Shown here piece after piece: positions 7,486 through 15,852 of a stretch of DNA of 64,000 nt. The translations under genes and the position numbers were made by a program. The notes under the pieces are model-generated. The model saw only the letters and a program-made list of their open reading frames with translations. It did not search any database and was not told where the DNA came from. Numbering within the stretch: position 1 is the stretch's first letter; the number at the start of each line of letters is the position of its first letter. The stretch is from Altererythrobacter lutimaris. GTDB lineage: Bacteria; Pseudomonadota; Alphaproteobacteria; Sphingomonadales; Sphingomonadaceae. The stretch covers positions 2,454,693 through 2,518,692 of the forward strand of contig NZ_JABWTA010000001.1 in assembly GCF_013371495.1 (NCBI RefSeq). Reading direction: 5' to 3'.

Positions 7486-8667
7486 TTAGATAATGCCGCG
7501 ATCCTCAAGGTCCTGGCGGGTCTTGGAATCCATGCCCAAGAGCTCGCCATAGACCTCTTCATTGTGCTGGCCGAGCTCAGGACCAACCCAATCAACATGG
7601 CCCGGAGTCTCTGACAATTTCGGCGCAACGTTCTGCATTTTGAAGTTCTCATGCTTCGGATGTGGACGTTCGATAATCGCTTCACGCGCAGCAAAATGCG
7701 GGTCGGCCAGCATCTCCGGCGCGCGGTAGATATTGCCCGCGGGAACCCCATGTTCTTCACACAGATCAAGGACTTGCTGACTGGTGTGCTGCTTCGTCCA
7801 TTCGCCGATCAGCTCGTCAAGTTCGGTCTGGTTCTGTCCGCGCGCAACGTGGCTATTGTAGCGCGGGTCATCGCCAAGCTCTGCCATGCCCATCATTGCG
7901 GACATGCGCTTCCACACGCTGTCCTGATTGCCTGCAACCATCACGCTCCCGTCGCTGGTCGGGTAGACATTGGACGGTGCGACTTTGGGCAGGATCGAGC
8001 CCGTCCGCTCACGAATGTGATCAGCCACGGTGTACTCAGGTATGAGCGATTCCATCATCGCGAGGACCGCTTCGTAAATGGCTGAATCTACTACCTGGCC
8101 TTTGCCTGTCTTATGGCGATAATTGAGCGCCATCATCGCACCAAGGCAAGCGTAAGTGGCAGCGAGCGAATCGCCGATCGAAATGCCTGCACGACTTGGT
8201 GGACGGTCGGGCTCACCTGCGATGTAACGCATGCCCCCCATGGCTTCGCCGATGCCGCCATAGCCGGCGCGCGGTGAGTATGGTCCGGTCTGGCCATAGC
8301 CCGATACGCGGATCATGATCAGCGCTTCATTGATGGCGTGAAGCTCGTCCCAACCAAGGTTCCAGCGCTCCAATGTGCCGGGGCGAAAATTCTCCAGCAG
8401 GAAGTCTGCTTCGGCGGCAAGCTTACGGACGATGTCCTGTCCCTCTTTCTCGCGTAGATTGAGCGTGATCGACTTCTTGTTGCGCCCGACAACGGAGAAC
8501 CATAGCGGAATGCCCTGGCCCCAATTGCGCATCGCATCGCCTACTTTGGGCGGCTCGATCTTGATGACTTCCGCGCCGTGGTCGCCCATCAGCTGACCGC
8601 AGAAAGGGCCCGCAATAAGCTGACCCATTTCAATCAGGCGAAGCCCTTCAAGTGCGCCTTGTCCCAT
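7486..8667 (-). CDS. CaiB/BaiF (class III) CoA transferase
   Basis: The 393-residue protein matches the length and motifs of class III CoA transferases: LRLIEMGQLIAGPFCGQLMG near the N-terminus, GAEVIKIEPP (31-40), LLENFRPGTLERW, and GISIGDSLAA with the likely catalytic Asp166. These enzymes move CoA from a donor such as succinyl-CoA to an organic acid. The partner gene across the promoter is an HMG-CoA-lyase-like enzyme, so the pair could activate a 3-hydroxy acid and cleave its thioester. Its promoter region carries shared element B. The gene converges with gntR and leaves only a short gap. Confidence 0.9.
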   Translation of the reverse strand: MGQGALEGLRLIEMGQLIAGPFCGQLMGDHGAEVIKIEPPKVGDAMRNWGQGIPLWFSVVGRNKKSITLNLREKEGQDIVRKLAAEADFLLENFRPGTLERWNLGWDELHAINEALIMIRVSGYGQTGPYSPRAGYGGIGEAMGGMRYIAGEPDRPPSRAGISIGDSLAATYACLGAMMALNYRHKTGKGQVVDSAIYEAVLAMMESLIPEYTVADHIRERTGSILPKVAPSNVYPTSDGSVMVAGNQDSVWKRMSAMMGMAELGDDPRYNSHVARGQNQTELDELIGEWTKQHTSQQVLDLCEEHGVPAGNIYRAPEMLADPHFAAREAIIERPHPKHENFKMQNVAPKLSETPGHVDWVGPELGQHNEEVYGELLGMDSKTRQDLEDRGII

Positions 8668-8725
8668 GCGAAAATCCTTTCCGTGCCGCGCTCGATTCGC
8701 TGCCTGTGTCCGGCGTGCAGGTGAG

Positions 8726-8766
8726 CTGAGATAACCCGTAGATGACCGTCAGATCTCGCGAGATGC
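8726..8766 (-). promoter_or_regulatory. shared promoter element, copy B
   Basis: Read on the minus strand, this is the partner of 6723-6763. It contains the perfect 12-bp palindrome ATCTCGCGAGAT (8753-8764) followed by GGTCATCT and GGTTATCT units. The palindrome-to-unit spacing is the same as in copy A. The palindrome centre lies 78 bp from the TTGTATACAA centre at 8836.5. It points towards the CoA-transferase gene. Confidence 0.6.
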
Positions 8767-8825
8767 GCTATACTCGACGCAAGACCCATCGGCCCAAAAC
8801 CGAGACGCGCCTATAGAGACACAAT

Positions 8826-8853
8826 TTGCATTTGTATACAATTTGCGTATTGA
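8826..8853 (+). promoter_or_regulatory. promoter with FCD-GntR operator in the spacer
   Basis: TTGCAT (8826-8831) and TATTGA (8848-8853) form a plausible -35/-10 pair with a 16-base spacer. The spacer begins with the palindrome TTGTATACAA (8832-8841), so a bound regulator would block RNA polymerase. The short direct repeat ACAATTTGC starts at 8821 and 8839. The promoter would drive the HMG-lyase-like, hyuA and hyuB genes. Confidence 0.55.
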
Positions 8854-8889
8854 ACCGCTCAGCGAACAACCAAGCAAGGCGATTCCCCC

Positions 8890-9810
8890 ATGACAGCTGC
8901 CGGGCCTAACTCCGCTATCGAGCTGGTCGAAGTCGGTCCACGCGATGGCCTGCAGAACGAGCCGGACATCATCACGACCGAAGATAAGCTCGCGCTTATC
9001 AACCGGATGATCGATTACGGCGCGCGGCGGTTAGAAGTTGCAAGCTTCGTCCATCCTAAGCGAGTCCCGCAAATGGCCGACGCAGAAGACGTCATTGCTG
9101 GCCTGCCTGACCGCGAGGACGTGACGTATATCGGACTGACGCTCAACAAGCGCGGCGTGATGCGCGGCCTTGCCACGCGCGAAGGCGGGAAGCGTGGCAT
9201 TGACCAGGCGGGCTGTGTGATCGTTGCGAGCGATACTTTCGGGCAGAAAAACCAGGGCCAGACCATCGCGGAGGGTATTGAAGAGAACCGTCAGATGATC
9301 CGCTTCGCCAAGGCGGAAGGCATGCGAGTGCAAGTGATGATCTCCGCCGCCTTTGGCTGTCCGTTCGAAGGCGAAGTGAAGCCTGAGACTGTCATGCAAA
9401 TCGCCGAAGAAATGGCAGCGGAAGATCCGGAAGAGATCGCGCTCGCTGATACGATTGGCGTTGGCGTTCCTTCGCAAGTCACAGATCTGTTCGGGCGCTT
9501 GGGCGATTTACTCGGAGGGCGGATACCGATGCGCTGCCATTTCCACGACACGCGCGGCACCGGTATCGCCAATTCGTGGGCGGCCTATCAGGCGGGCGTG
9601 AGCGTGTTTGATGCAAGCCTTGGCGGGCTTGGCGGCTGTCCCTTTGCACCCAATGCGACAGGAAATATCGCGACGGAGGACCTAATCTACATGATGGAGC
9701 GTTCAGGCATTGAAACAGGCATCGATCTCGACGCTGCCATCACGACCAATCACTGGTTCGGCGACAAGTTGAACCGCAAACTGCCTTCGCTGGTCGCACG
9801 CGCGGCCTGA
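8890..9810 (+). CDS. HMG-CoA lyase-family enzyme
   Basis: The 306-residue protein has the normal length and motifs of 3-hydroxy-3-methylglutaryl-CoA lyase: VGPRDGLQNE (15-24, with the metal-binding Asp19), ASFVHP (51-56), the metal ligands in HFHD (217-220), and the signature GGLGGCPFAP with the active-site Cys250. These TIM-barrel enzymes split 3-hydroxy-3-methylacyl-CoA thioesters into acetyl-CoA and a keto acid. Relatives include citramalyl-CoA-type lyases, so the exact substrate is open. It is first in an operon with hyuA (64-base gap) and hyuB and probably works with the CoA transferase at 7486. Confidence 0.88.
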   Translation: MTAAGPNSAIELVEVGPRDGLQNEPDIITTEDKLALINRMIDYGARRLEVASFVHPKRVPQMADAEDVIAGLPDREDVTYIGLTLNKRGVMRGLATREGGKRGIDQAGCVIVASDTFGQKNQGQTIAEGIEENRQMIRFAKAEGMRVQVMISAAFGCPFEGEVKPETVMQIAEEMAAEDPEEIALADTIGVGVPSQVTDLFGRLGDLLGGRIPMRCHFHDTRGTGIANSWAAYQAGVSVFDASLGGLGGCPFAPNATGNIATEDLIYMMERSGIETGIDLDAAITTNHWFGDKLNRKLPSLVARAA

Positions 9811-9874
9811 ACCAAATCAAGATCTTGCGGCTGCTCCCACAGACCGCCGGCAATATGAGGAACCGGGAGACACT

Positions 9875-11935
9875 ATGACCTACAGGCTTGGCGTTGATGT
9901 CGGTGGTACTTTCACTGACCTGCTGCTGTTCGATGAGGAAACCGGCAATTTCTGGCGACACAAGACGCCGTCGACCCCTCACGACAGCTCCGAAGGCATT
10001 CTGAACGGCGTGCAGGCGATCACCAGCGAAGCGGGTGTCGCAGCGAAAGACATTGCGTATTTCCTCCACGGAACGACGGTCGCGACCAATGCTGTCCTGG
10101 AAGGCAAGGGTTCACGCGTCGGTCTGATCGTGACCGAAGGCTACCGCGATGTCATGCAGATCGCGCGCAGCTTCGTTCCCGGCGGTCTTGCTGCATGGAT
10201 TGTTTGGCCCAAGCCTCAGCCATTGGCAGCGCTTGAAGACACTGTTGAAGTACCAGGCCGGATGGATGCGGATGGAAAGGAAGTGCGTCCGCTTGATGAA
10301 GATGCGATCCGCGCGGCTCTTGAGAAACTCCAAGGCCAAGGCATCGAAGCGCTGACCGTCAGCCTGATGAATGCCTACGTCAATGGCGCGCATGAAAAGC
10401 GGATCGGAGTGATCGCAGCCGAAGTGCTGGGCGACAGCACTCCTGTCTCGTTGAGCCACGAAGTGCTGCCGGAAATGCAGGAGTATGAGCGCACGCTTTC
10501 AACGGTTGCGAACGCAGCGGTTCGTCCGGTCGTTGGCAAATATGTTTCGAATCTGCGCAACCGGCTGGAGGACGAAGGACTGGAAGGCAAGCTCTCGCTG
10601 CTGCGCTCCGATGGCGGCCTGATGAGCAGCCAGAAGGCGGAAGAGCATCCGGTAAACATCCTGATGTCCGGTCCTGCGGGCGGTGTGACCGGTGCACTCT
10701 GGGTCGGCAAAAATGCCGGGATCAAGAATATCCTCACTTTGGACGTTGGCGGGACTTCGACTGACGTTGCGCTGATCGAAGGGCTGGAGCCGCGTCGTCA
10801 GCGCACGACGGAAGTCGGCCACCTGTCGGTTCGTGCATCGGCCTTAGATGTGAAGACTGTGGGCGCTGGTGGCGGCTCGATCGCGCACGTGCCTGAACTG
10901 ACCAAGGCGCTGCGCGTCGGTCCAGAAAGCGCGGGCGCGGTTCCGGGTCCGGTGGCTTACAACAAAGGCGGTGAGCTTCCGACTGTGACCGACGCGAATG
11001 TAGTGCTCGGCTATCTGCCGGAAGACCTGCTTGGCGGAACATTCAAGCTCGACCGCGAAGGCGCAAAGAAAGCCGTACAGACAATCGCAGACGCGCTTGG
11101 CATTGATCTCATGCAGGCCGCCCGCGGCATCATCGATATCGTGAATGAGAACATGTTTGGCGCGCTGCGGATGATCTCAGTTCAGCAAGGCTATGACCCG
11201 CGCGATTTTGCGGTGATGGGCTTTGGCGGAGCAGGGCCACTCCATGTGAATGCGGTGGCGAAGCTGATGAACAGCTGGCCAGCGGTCAGCCCTGTGTCAC
11301 CCGGCGTGCTCTGTGCGCTTGGCGATGCGACAACGCGGATGCGGACCGAGACTGCACGCAGTTTTTCAAAGCTTGCCAGGGATACAAGCGTTGCGGATTT
11401 GAAAGCCGTGCTTGATGAAATGGCTGAGCAGACCCGCAGCGAATTGCTCAATGACGGCATTCCGGAAGGCGACATTACCAGCGAGTTTGAAGTCGATATT
11501 CGCTATGCCGGTCAAGCCTTTGAAGTACCGCTGACGATCAGTCAGGACATTCTCGATCAAGACGGGATCGAAGGTATCTTGGCACGATTCGATGACGAGC
11601 ATCGCCGCCTCTTCACTTTCAACATGGACACCCCGCACGAGATCGTGAACTTGCGCGCCGTTGCTTTGGGTCAAGCGCCTGCGCTTCCTGCCGCAGAGCT
11701 TGCAAAGGGCAATGGTGATCCATCGGCTGCCAAGATCCGCGATCACACGCTGTGGATGGACGGCAAGGAGCAGGCTGCTGTGATCTATGATCGCTCTAAG
11801 CTCTTGCAGGGTGACATCATCCCAGGCCCGGCAATCATCACGGAAATGGACTCGACCACTCTTGTGGAGAGCGGTTGCACCGCGACTGTCGACCATGTCG
11901 GCAACATCCTTATCAACCCGAACGAGGAGGGCTGA
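9875..11935 (+). CDS. hyuA: hydantoinase/oxoprolinase subunit A (ATP-dependent)
   Basis: The 686-residue protein is the ATP-binding subunit of the hydantoinase A/5-oxoprolinase/acetone carboxylase family. The actin-like ATPase loops are visible: LGVDVGGTFTDLLLFD at the start and TLDVGGTSTDVALIEG near residue 290, with GAGGGSIAHV following. Characterised members hydrolyse N-methylhydantoin, 5-oxoproline or related cyclic amides, or carboxylate ketones, at the cost of ATP. GGGAGA precedes the ATG. It is followed after four bases by its partner subunit. An N-carbamoyl-type hydrolase gene at 1666 favours a cyclic amide over a ketone substrate, but only by context. Confidence 0.88.
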   Translation: MTYRLGVDVGGTFTDLLLFDEETGNFWRHKTPSTPHDSSEGILNGVQAITSEAGVAAKDIAYFLHGTTVATNAVLEGKGSRVGLIVTEGYRDVMQIARSFVPGGLAAWIVWPKPQPLAALEDTVEVPGRMDADGKEVRPLDEDAIRAALEKLQGQGIEALTVSLMNAYVNGAHEKRIGVIAAEVLGDSTPVSLSHEVLPEMQEYERTLSTVANAAVRPVVGKYVSNLRNRLEDEGLEGKLSLLRSDGGLMSSQKAEEHPVNILMSGPAGGVTGALWVGKNAGIKNILTLDVGGTSTDVALIEGLEPRRQRTTEVGHLSVRASALDVKTVGAGGGSIAHVPELTKALRVGPESAGAVPGPVAYNKGGELPTVTDANVVLGYLPEDLLGGTFKLDREGAKKAVQTIADALGIDLMQAARGIIDIVNENMFGALRMISVQQGYDPRDFAVMGFGGAGPLHVNAVAKLMNSWPAVSPVSPGVLCALGDATTRMRTETARSFSKLARDTSVADLKAVLDEMAEQTRSELLNDGIPEGDITSEFEVDIRYAGQAFEVPLTISQDILDQDGIEGILARFDDEHRRLFTFNMDTPHEIVNLRAVALGQAPALPAAELAKGNGDPSAAKIRDHTLWMDGKEQAAVIYDRSKLLQGDIIPGPAIITEMDSTTLVESGCTATVDHVGNILINPNEEG

Positions 11936-11939
11936 TCCG

Positions 11940-13841
11940 ATGCCAGCACAAATCATCGAAACCAATGACAAGCCCTTCGACAAGATCGACATTGATCCGG
12001 TCACGCTCGACATTATCGAGAACGCGCTGCGTAATGCTCGGATTGAAATGGATGCGACGCTGGTGCGGACAGCCATGTCGCCCGGCATTCGCGAACAAGG
12101 CGATGCTTTCCCTCTGATCGCGGACCCAAAGGGCAAGATGATCGTCGGCCAGTTCGGCAGTTTCATCGACGGCTTCCTCAAAGGTTTTGACGGAACCATC
12201 GAAGATGGCGACATGATCTTCCTGTCAGACCCCTATTCCTGCGACGGCGCAGTGAGCCACTCGAACGACTGGCTGGTGTTGCTGCCGGTATTCAAAGATG
12301 GCCGCTTGATCGCCTACACAGCAATGTTCGGTCACCAGTCCGACATTGGCGGCTCAGTGCCTGGTTCCATGCCCATCGGTGCAAGTTCGATTTTCGAAGA
12401 GGGCGTGCGCATTCCGCCGGTCAAGATCTGGAAGAAGGGTGAATACAATGACGATCTGATGAAGCTCGTCATGCACCAGACCCGCAAGCCAGACTGGTGC
12501 CAGGCCGACTTGAACGCGCTGATCGCAAGCTGCCGTGTCGCCTCCAAGCGCGTCCTCGAGATGGCGGACCGGTTTGGCGACGATGTCTACGTTTCCGCAA
12601 CGCAAGAGCTGCTTGCGCGCAACTATCGCGCGATGGAAGCGCTTATCAGCCAGGCAATTCCGGAAACGCCGGTCAGCTTCGAAGACTACCTGTGCGATGA
12701 CGGTAAGGGCTTTGGCCCCTACAAAATGAAGTGCACGATGTGGCGCGAAGGCGGGAAGGTCATTCTCGATTTTGACGGCACTGACCCGCAGTCAGCCGCG
12801 TCGATCAACTTCCTGCTCAATGAGAACATGTTCAAGATGTTCTTCGGCATCTACATGATCATGGTCTTCGACCCGCAGATCCTGTTCAATGACGGCTTCT
12901 ACGATCTCATCGAGGTCCGCATTCCTGAAGGTTCGCTGCTCAAGCCAAAATTCCCGGCAGCCCTGTCGGGTCGTACGCACGCGCTGGGTCGTATCTTCGA
13001 CATCCTGGGCGGCTTGCTCGGTCAGGGTACACCTGAGTTCCTCAATGCAGCAGGCTTCAGCTCAAGCCCGCACCTGTTCTATTCAGGGTGGGACAACCGC
13101 GAGGTCAGCAAGGGCGAATGGTTCCAGCTGTTCCAGATCGGCTTTGGCGGCATTCCGGGTCGTCCCTTGGGTGACGGTCCGGACGGTCACTCGCTGTGGC
13201 CGGGCTTTACCAATGTGCCGAACGAGTTTCTGGAACGCTACTTCCCCATGCGGATCGAGCGTTACTCAACCGAGCCGGACAGCGGCGGGGCAGGGCTGCA
13301 CCGCGGCGGTAATGGTATCCGGATGAGCTATCGCTTCCTCGCGGACGGCAATATCGCGATCCATGATGACCGCTGGTTCGTGCCCCCTTGGGGCGTGAAT
13401 GGCGGGCATCCGGGCAAGCGCGCGAAGAAGATTCTCGAGAAGGTTGACGGGACGACGCAGATCGTCGGCAACAAGATCGAGGATGTGCCGGTTTCCGCGG
13501 GCGACGTGCTGCACTTCATCACTTGGGGCGGCGGCGGCTGGGGTGACCCGCTGGAGCGCGATCCTGAGCTTGTGGGCTTGGAAATCCGCCAGGGCCTCGT
13601 GACGCCAGAAGGTGCGAAGGATTACGGCGTAGTGGCCGATGCTGATGGCAGGATTGACGCCGATGCGACCGCTAAACTGCGTGATGAAATGAAGGCATCG
13701 CGCGGTGAGCTACCTCTGTTTGACTATGGTCCGGGTATCGAAACCTTGCGCGCCAATTGCGAGGACGAGACCGGACTTCCAGCGCCTATCCAGCCGAAAT
13801 GGGCGGATCAGGACGTCGAATATGCAGAGGCCGCTGAGTAG
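11940..13841 (+). CDS. hyuB: hydantoinase/oxoprolinase subunit B
   Basis: The 633-residue subunit starts at the ATG at 11940, just after GAGGAGGG; upstream in-frame ATG codons lie inside hyuA and are rejected. It shows the HyuB features DAFPLIADPKG, DPYSCDGAVSHSNDW and FGHQSDIGG (near 130-138), whose Asp and His residues bind the active-site metal in this family. The C-terminus WGGGGWGDPLERDP is also typical. It forms a complex with HyuA. The two genes converge with an exported-protein gene, with only a three-base gap at the end. Confidence 0.9.
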   Translation: MPAQIIETNDKPFDKIDIDPVTLDIIENALRNARIEMDATLVRTAMSPGIREQGDAFPLIADPKGKMIVGQFGSFIDGFLKGFDGTIEDGDMIFLSDPYSCDGAVSHSNDWLVLLPVFKDGRLIAYTAMFGHQSDIGGSVPGSMPIGASSIFEEGVRIPPVKIWKKGEYNDDLMKLVMHQTRKPDWCQADLNALIASCRVASKRVLEMADRFGDDVYVSATQELLARNYRAMEALISQAIPETPVSFEDYLCDDGKGFGPYKMKCTMWREGGKVILDFDGTDPQSAASINFLLNENMFKMFFGIYMIMVFDPQILFNDGFYDLIEVRIPEGSLLKPKFPAALSGRTHALGRIFDILGGLLGQGTPEFLNAAGFSSSPHLFYSGWDNREVSKGEWFQLFQIGFGGIPGRPLGDGPDGHSLWPGFTNVPNEFLERYFPMRIERYSTEPDSGGAGLHRGGNGIRMSYRFLADGNIAIHDDRWFVPPWGVNGGHPGKRAKKILEKVDGTTQIVGNKIEDVPVSAGDVLHFITWGGGGWGDPLERDPELVGLEIRQGLVTPEGAKDYGVVADADGRIDADATAKLRDEMKASRGELPLFDYGPGIETLRANCEDETGLPAPIQPKWADQDVEYAEAAE

Positions 13842-13844
13842 GAT

Positions 13845-14621
13845 TTACTCGGCTCGATCAGCTTCAAGCATTTCAGCGGGCGGGGCGAAGATCTCAGGAT
13901 CAATCGCCTCGCCCACTTTCGTTTCAGACCAGAACACCGTGTTGGCTTTGATGCCATCGTAGAGCAGCGTGACCGAGCGCGCCTGCACCCAGCCATTCTC
14001 GAGCTTCACATATTCATCGTACAAACGCTCGTGCCAGCCCCGCGGACTGTCAAACGCCATGTAGCGGATGAAGCCGCTTTCCACGTCGAACCCGAACAAC
14101 GTTTCGGCACCTTGCGGGTCGGTGATCCTGACCATGGCTGTTTCATGTCCGAGAATGTCACGCTGCGGTGCGAGTGACAGCGTAAAGCCGTCATCCAAAG
14201 CTGAGCGGATAATCCCGAACCCGAAATTGTTGGCCCAGTATTCGTCGGCCTGAGCCTTGGGCATGATGCCGCGCTCTGTCCACGTCGTCTCGCCATCATA
14301 GCCGATCGCGAAGATCGTGCGCTCACCGGATTTCGCGATAATTCGCACTTTGCCGTCTGCACCATGCGCTTCAGTCCGGCCGCGCTCGAAGGCTCGCGCC
14401 ATCGTATAATCGTCGGCAATTGCGCGGACCTGCCCTGTCTGGCCATCGAAGAAAGTTGCCGTGCCCGATAGCTGCAACGTGCCCGGATCTAGGAATAGCG
14501 CGCCGCCGTGGACCGCGATGCCGCGTTCGACGACATCACGTGCGCTGGTCGGCTCTTCGGCTTGCGCGAGACCGGCCATGCCCAGCATGATCGCCGCGAG
14601 TGATCCCAACCATTTGCACAT
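13845..14621 (-). CDS. exported protein of unknown function (LolA-like pattern)
   Basis: The 258-residue protein begins with a clear signal peptide (MCKWLGSLAAIMLGMAGLAQA, cut before EEP), so it acts in the periplasm. The start at 14621 follows GGAGAG; a longer frame upstream would cover the operator and destroy the signal peptide. The rest alternates beta strands with GYDGETTWTERG and ETLFGFDVESGFIRYMAFD. This resembles LolA/LolB-type lipid-carrier folds, which is only a guess. It is divergent from the gene at 14698 and shares the TTGTCCGGACAG operator, so it probably belongs to the regulon. Confidence 0.7.
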   Translation of the reverse strand: MCKWLGSLAAIMLGMAGLAQAEEPTSARDVVERGIAVHGGALFLDPGTLQLSGTATFFDGQTGQVRAIADDYTMARAFERGRTEAHGADGKVRIIAKSGERTIFAIGYDGETTWTERGIMPKAQADEYWANNFGFGIIRSALDDGFTLSLAPQRDILGHETAMVRITDPQGAETLFGFDVESGFIRYMAFDSPRGWHERLYDEYVKLENGWVQARSVTLLYDGIKANTVFWSETKVGEAIDPEIFAPPAEMLEADRAE

Positions 14622-14648
14622 TGCTCGCTCTCCACCGCATCCGGCAAT

Positions 14649-14660
14649 TTGTCCGGACAG
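14649..14660. promoter_or_regulatory. UTRA-GntR operator, site 1
   Basis: TTGTCCGGACAG matches the palindrome TTGTCCGGACAA in 11 of 12 positions. It lies between the divergent genes at 14621 and 14698, 28 and 37 bases from their starts. It is one of six sites assigned to the regulator at 25592. Confidence 0.65.
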
Positions 14661-14697
14661 CTTTTCAACCACCTCCGCGTGGTTTAGGCAAGCACGC

Positions 14698-15336
14698 ATG
14701 AAAAACTGTATCGCTCTAGCTAGCCTCACAGCGTTTGTACTTGCTGTACCTGCGCAAGCTGAAACGCGGCTCGAACCGGGAATCTGGACCAACACGGAGG
14801 ACGTCTATTTCGCTGAGGAAGAGGGCCGCGAGAGAGCAGAATGGCGCGCTTATGAGATTTCGAACGACAGGCAGTGGCGGCTGATCGATGAATTTGGCAA
14901 GCCGGTTGACGGGATTGACGGCCAATGGACTGTCGGTGCGATCCCAAGTCTGACAGAGCGTGAAGAGGGCGGCTGGCAGATCGGCGCAAGCGAGCTTCGC
15001 AAAGCCAACCCTTTTTCATGCTGGGTATCAGTGCGCAAATATGCTGCGAAAGAGGATGGCTCGCCTGATTGGACCTTCGCGCGCGACCTGCAGATCTTCG
15101 ATCAAGGCGGGCGCATTCTGGTTAAAGGCAATGGCGATGCGCCCGACGTAACATTCCGGATGCGCAATGTGACCTGGGCCAAGGGCAGCCGCAACAAACC
15201 TTCGCTCGTACTTTATGTGCACAAGGATGATCCGGTGCTCGCAGAAAGTTATAGCTGGGCGTCGCCGGATACGGATATGGTGGGCATAAATCTGCGCTGG
15301 GTTCAGGGCAGTTGCAGCCGTGTACAAGGAAACTGA
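14698..15336 (+). CDS. exported protein of unknown function
   Basis: The 212-residue protein starts at the ATG at 14698 with a signal peptide (MKNCIALASLTAFVLAVPAQA, then ETRLEPG). In-frame codons further upstream would run through the operator and the divergent gene and are rejected. The mature part has many Trp and charged residues (GIWTNTEDVYFAEEEG, WTVGAIPSLTEREEGGW) and no motif I recognise. The first of a three-gene operon with a lipoprotein (three-base gap) and an AhpD-like protein, it is probably controlled by the operator at 14649. A periplasmic binding or processing role is possible. Confidence 0.65.
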   Translation: MKNCIALASLTAFVLAVPAQAETRLEPGIWTNTEDVYFAEEEGRERAEWRAYEISNDRQWRLIDEFGKPVDGIDGQWTVGAIPSLTEREEGGWQIGASELRKANPFSCWVSVRKYAAKEDGSPDWTFARDLQIFDQGGRILVKGNGDAPDVTFRMRNVTWAKGSRNKPSLVLYVHKDDPVLAESYSWASPDTDMVGINLRWVQGSCSRVQGN

Positions 15337-15339
15337 ATT

Positions 15340-15852
15340 ATGAAAAGAGCGCTCGCAATCCTCCCGCTGTCCGTCCTGCTCATGGCCTGCCCACCGTCCG
15401 AAAAGATGGTGCAGCAATGGGCGGAGATGCAGCAGGAACAAGAGCTGCAACTCGCTGCAGAAGGCGAACGCTGGCTCACCCATTATCAGGCGGGCGATTG
15501 GGAAGCGCTACGGGCGCTCTACACTGACGATGCAGTGTTGATGACTCAGGGCCAAGAAAAGATCGTCGGGGCGGACAACATCATCACCTTTCTGCGTCGC
15601 CTGCCTGATTCGGGCGCGCTGGTGCAATTCCAGTTCGAGAATGAAGAGGTCGATGCAGGTGGCCGCTACACCTATGTCAATGGCTTCGTCACCGCCAAAT
15701 ACATGATGACGATCACTTTCCCTGGACAAGAGCCAGTGCAGGTCGCCGGGCGATCCTTCCTCGTCTACAAATGGGTTGATGGTCAGTGGAAGCTGTGGCG
15801 CGATATTGATAATCTTGCGCCAGATGTGACTCCAGCAGACTTCGCGCAATGA
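15340..15852 (+). CDS. SnoaL/DUF4440-like lipoprotein
   Basis: The 170-residue protein has a lipoprotein signal ending in the lipobox LLMAC (Cys near residue 17). It should be anchored to a membrane facing the periplasm. The mature part has the NTF2/DUF4440 pattern: a helix with GERWLTHYQAGDWEALRALYTDDAVLM, then strands ending in YKWVDGQWKLWRDIDN. The fold commonly binds small hydrophobic ligands or isomerises them. It overlaps the next gene by four bases (ATGA). A ligand-binding role in uptake or early processing is an inference. Confidence 0.72.
   Translation: MKRALAILPLSVLLMACPPSEKMVQQWAEMQQEQELQLAAEGERWLTHYQAGDWEALRALYTDDAVLMTQGQEKIVGADNIITFLRRLPDSGALVQFQFENEEVDAGGRYTYVNGFVTAKYMMTITFPGQEPVQVAGRSFLVYKWVDGQWKLWRDIDNLAPDVTPADFAQ

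Noticed and set aside
11787-11939. N-terminal extension of hyuB into hyuA
   Set aside because: The extended frame would overlap hyuA by about 150 bases and has no ribosome site. The ATG at 11940 follows GAGGAGGG and begins at the conserved family N-terminus.
13845-14795. Longer start for the exported protein gene at 13845
   Set aside because: A start near 14795 would read through the operator and the divergent gene start and bury the signal peptide, which begins cleanly at 14621.
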